Under the pieces are notes generated by a model. That model had not been told where the DNA came from, did not search any database, and saw only the letters and a program-made list of their open reading frames with translations. A stretch of 64,000 bases of DNA from contig CACYFZ010000003.1 in the NCBI GenBank assembly GCA_902773835.1, forward strand, positions 46,858 through 110,857. Direction: 5' to 3'. Below are positions 61,796-64,000 of the stretch, one piece after another. The position numbers and the translations under genes were made by a program. Each line of letters starts with the position of its first letter. Position 1 is the stretch's first letter. The stretch is from an uncultured Eubacteriales bacterium (GTDB taxonomy: Bacteria; Bacillota; Clostridia; Peptostreptococcales; Anaerovoracaceae).

Positions 61796-63862
61796 ATGGG
61801 AAGAACGTTTAGTCTTGAGAAGACACGTAACATCGGTATCATGGCTCACATCGACGCAGGTAAAACCACGACTACTGAGAGAATTCTGTTCTATACGGGA
61901 AGAACTCATAAGATCGGCGAAACTCACGACGGTGCAGCTACCATGGACTGGATGGAGCAGGAACAGGAGCGCGGAATCACCATTACTTCCGCCGCTACTA
62001 CAGCACAGTGGAAAGACACCAGAATTAACATCATCGATACACCGGGACACGTTGACTTTACCGTTGAGGTAGAGCGTTCCCTCAGAGTACTCGACGGAGC
62101 CGTAATGGTTCTCTGCGCCAAGGGCGGTGTAGAGCCTCAGAGCGAGACCGTATGGAGACAGGCTGAGAAATACGGAGTTCCGAGAATGATTTTCGTAAAC
62201 AAGATGGATATTCTCGGTGCTAACTATTTCCACGTAGTTGATATGATCCACGACAGGCTTAAGGCCAATGCAGTTCCTCTTCAGATTCCTATCGGATCTG
62301 AGAGTGAGTTCAAGGGAATCATCGACCTTATCAAGATGAAGGCTGAGATGTATCACGATGACGATCTCGGAAAAGCTTTCGACGAGGTAGACATCCCTGA
62401 GGACATGATGGATGAGGCCAAGGCTTGGAGAGATAAGATGCTGGAGTCAGTCGCCGAATGCGATGAGGATCTCATGATGATGTACCTCGAGGGAGAAGAA
62501 CTCCCTGTAGAGGATATTAAGAGAGTAATCCGTCAGCAGACAATCAAAGGCGAAATGTATCCGGTATTCTGCGGATCGGCTTATAAAAACAAAGGCGTAC
62601 AGCTGATGCTCGACGGCGTAGTTGACTACATGCCGTCACCTCTGGACATCCCTGCTATCGGCGGAGTCAATCCTTACACAAAGAAGGAAGAGGACAGACC
62701 GGCATCCGACAAGGAGCCGTTCTCAGCTCTCGCATTTAAGATCATGGCAGACCCATATGTAGGAAAGCTCGCATTCTTCAGAGTATACTCCGGTACACTC
62801 GCATCGGGTTCCCACGTATACAATGCCACTAAAGATCGAAAGGAGAGAATCGGAAGAATCCTCCAGATGCACGCTAATCACAGAGACGAGATTGACATGG
62901 TTTACTCAGGAGATATCGCAGCAGCGGTAGGACTGAAGTTCACCACAACAGGAGACACTCTCTGCGACCAGAAAGCACCTATCGTGCTCGAGTCCATGGA
63001 GTTCCCGGATCCTGTAATCGAGATTGCCATCGAGCCTAAGACCAAGATCGGTCAGGAGAAGATGGGAATCGCTCTCGCTAAGCTCGCTGAAGAAGACCCT
63101 ACATTCAAGACATATACAAATACTGAAACGGGTCAGACAATCATCGCGGGTATGGGAGAACTTCACCTCGAGATTATCGTAGACAGACTCCTCAGAGAGT
63201 TTAAGGTTGAGGCTAACGTAGGTAAGCCGCAGGTTTCCTACAAAGAGACAGTTACGGGAACGGCAGATGTCGACTGCAAGCATGCGAAGCAGTCAGGTGG
63301 TTCCGGTCAGTACGCTCACGTCAAGATCAAGCTCTATCCGAGAGAGCCGGGAGAAGGATTCGAATTCAAGAACTCCATCGTCGGCGGTGCTATTCCTAAG
63401 GAATACATCCCAGCCGTACAGGCCGGTATTGAGGAAGCCATGGCGGCAGGTCCTCTTGCAGGATACAATGTAGTAGACGTCGGAGTAGAGCTGTACGACG
63501 GTTCATCCCACGATGTAGACTCATCCGAGATGGCATTCAAGGTAGCAGGTTCAAAGGCATTCAAAGAAGCAGTTCTGAAGGCTAACCCGGTACTCCTCGA
63601 GCCTATCTTCAAGGTAGAGGTAACAGTTCCGGATAACTACATGGGAGATGTAATCGGAGACATCAGCGCACGTAGAGGCAGAATCGAAGGCTCAGACATC
63701 GAAAACGGCACTGCAACCGTAAGAGGATTCGTTCCTCTGTCACAGATGTTCGGATATGCCACAGACCTGCGTTCAAGAACACAGGGCCGCGGTATCTACA
63801 CGATGCAGTTCGACCACTTCGAGAAATTGCCTGAATCACTCGCAGAAAAAATCATTAAGTAA
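61796..63862 (+). CDS. fusA: Elongation factor G
   Basis: 688 residues. G1 [13 protein letters not shown], switch I with [12 protein letters not shown]3 DTPGHVDF with the catalytic histidine intact, G4 NKMD, and the domain IV segment [23 protein letters not shown]. It drives ribosome translocation. The divergent paralogue at 26202 lacks the histidine. SD AAAGGAGG 6 nt before the ATG. tuf follows 18 bp after the stop. Confidence 0.97.
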   Translation: MGRTFSLEKTRNIGIMAHIDAGKTTTTERILFYTGRTHKIGETHDGAATMDWMEQEQERGITITSAATTAQWKDTRINIIDTPGHVDFTVEVERSLRVLDGAVMVLCAKGGVEPQSETVWRQAEKYGVPRMIFVNKMDILGANYFHVVDMIHDRLKANAVPLQIPIGSESEFKGIIDLIKMKAEMYHDDDLGKAFDEVDIPEDMMDEAKAWRDKMLESVAECDEDLMMMYLEGEELPVEDIKRVIRQQTIKGEMYPVFCGSAYKNKGVQLMLDGVVDYMPSPLDIPAIGGVNPYTKKEEDRPASDKEPFSALAFKIMADPYVGKLAFFRVYSGTLASGSHVYNATKDRKERIGRILQMHANHRDEIDMVYSGDIAAAVGLKFTTTGDTLCDQKAPIVLESMEFPDPVIEIAIEPKTKIGQEKMGIALAKLAEEDPTFKTYTNTETGQTIIAGMGELHLEIIVDRLLREFKVEANVGKPQVSYKETVTGTADVDCKHAKQSGGSGQYAHVKIKLYPREPGEGFEFKNSIVGGAIPKEYIPAVQAGIEEAMAAGPLAGYNVVDVGVELYDGSSHDVDSSEMAFKVAGSKAFKEAVLKANPVLLEPIFKVEVTVPDNYMGDVIGDISARRGRIEGSDIENGTATVRGFVPLSQMFGYATDLRSRTQGRGIYTMQFDHFEKLPESLAEKIIK

Positions 63863-63880
63863 TAATTAGGAGAAAGTAAA

Positions 63881-64000
63881 ATGGCTAAACAGAAATTTGA
63901 AAGAACCAAACCGCATATCAACATCGGTACAATCGGCCACGTTGACCACGGTAAAACAACTCTTACAGCAGCAATCACAAGCGTACTTTCCAAGAAGTAC
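63881..64000 (+). CDS. tuf: Elongation factor Tu (3' truncated by window)
   Basis: Only the first 40 residues are in the window: [12 protein letters not shown] then [16 protein letters not shown] with the G1 P-loop GHVDHGKT. Delivers aminoacyl-tRNA to the ribosome. AGGAGA site before the ATG. The window ends inside the gene. Confidence 0.96.
   Translation, partial: MAKQKFERTKPHINIGTIGHVDHGKTTLTAAITSVLSKKY

Overview
The window reads as the chromosome of a strictly anaerobic, low-to-mid GC member of the Bacillota, most likely class Clostridia. Supporting signs are the cysS-mrnC-rlmB and rpmG-secE-nusG-rplKAJL-rpoBC-rpsLG-fusA-tuf gene order, the frequent AGA arginine codons, strong AGGAGG ribosome sites, many intrinsic terminators, a CarD regulator, a CBS-type family II pyrophosphatase and a 2-hydroxyacyl-CoA dehydratase-type (double-cubane) enzyme with its activator. 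A finer placement cannot be made from the sequence alone. No tRNA or rRNA gene, insertion sequence, prophage or CRISPR array was found.

Layout. 1-6.7 kb: 3' end of a nitrogenase-like gene, an orphan metal-chelate-type binding lipoprotein behind a region with two identical TGTTACA/TGTAACA operator pairs, a zincin and an AlkD-like glycosylase, then a polar amino-acid ABC transporter with a DapF/histidine-racemase-like enzyme. 6.8-14 kb: pyrophosphatase, Fe-alcohol dehydrogenase, and a redox/sulfur-selenium cluster (double-cubane dehydratase-like protein, two DUF3343 Se/S-carrier-like proteins, activase, sirtuin, YedF). 14-24 kb: membrane and metabolic genes, including an ABC exporter fused to a GNAT acetyltransferase, and RarA. 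24-37 kb: deoD, asnS, an EF-G paralogue, a CPBP protease, radA with a two-component system on the minus strand, then carD, a fused ispDF and proS. 36.8-44 kb: an envelope region with an ECF sigma/RsgI-type anti-sigma pair, three PepSY-domain proteins, chromate-type transporters and a repeat surface protein. 44-47.7 kb: pgeF, folA and a two-gene RyR-domain/2TM module inserted between mrnC and rlmB. 47.7-64 kb: the translation/transcription super-operon, including a well-resolved L10 leader attenuator.

The most interesting items are the RyR/2TM pair (a candidate nucleotide-signal conflict system), the double-cubane/Se-S carrier cluster, a 43-nt palindromic repeat family (three copies, one pair showing a compensatory base change), the ABC-GNAT fusion, the paired operators upstream of the binding protein, and acidic low-complexity tails on several central-dogma proteins. 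All functional assignments come from reading motifs by eye; no database search was run.
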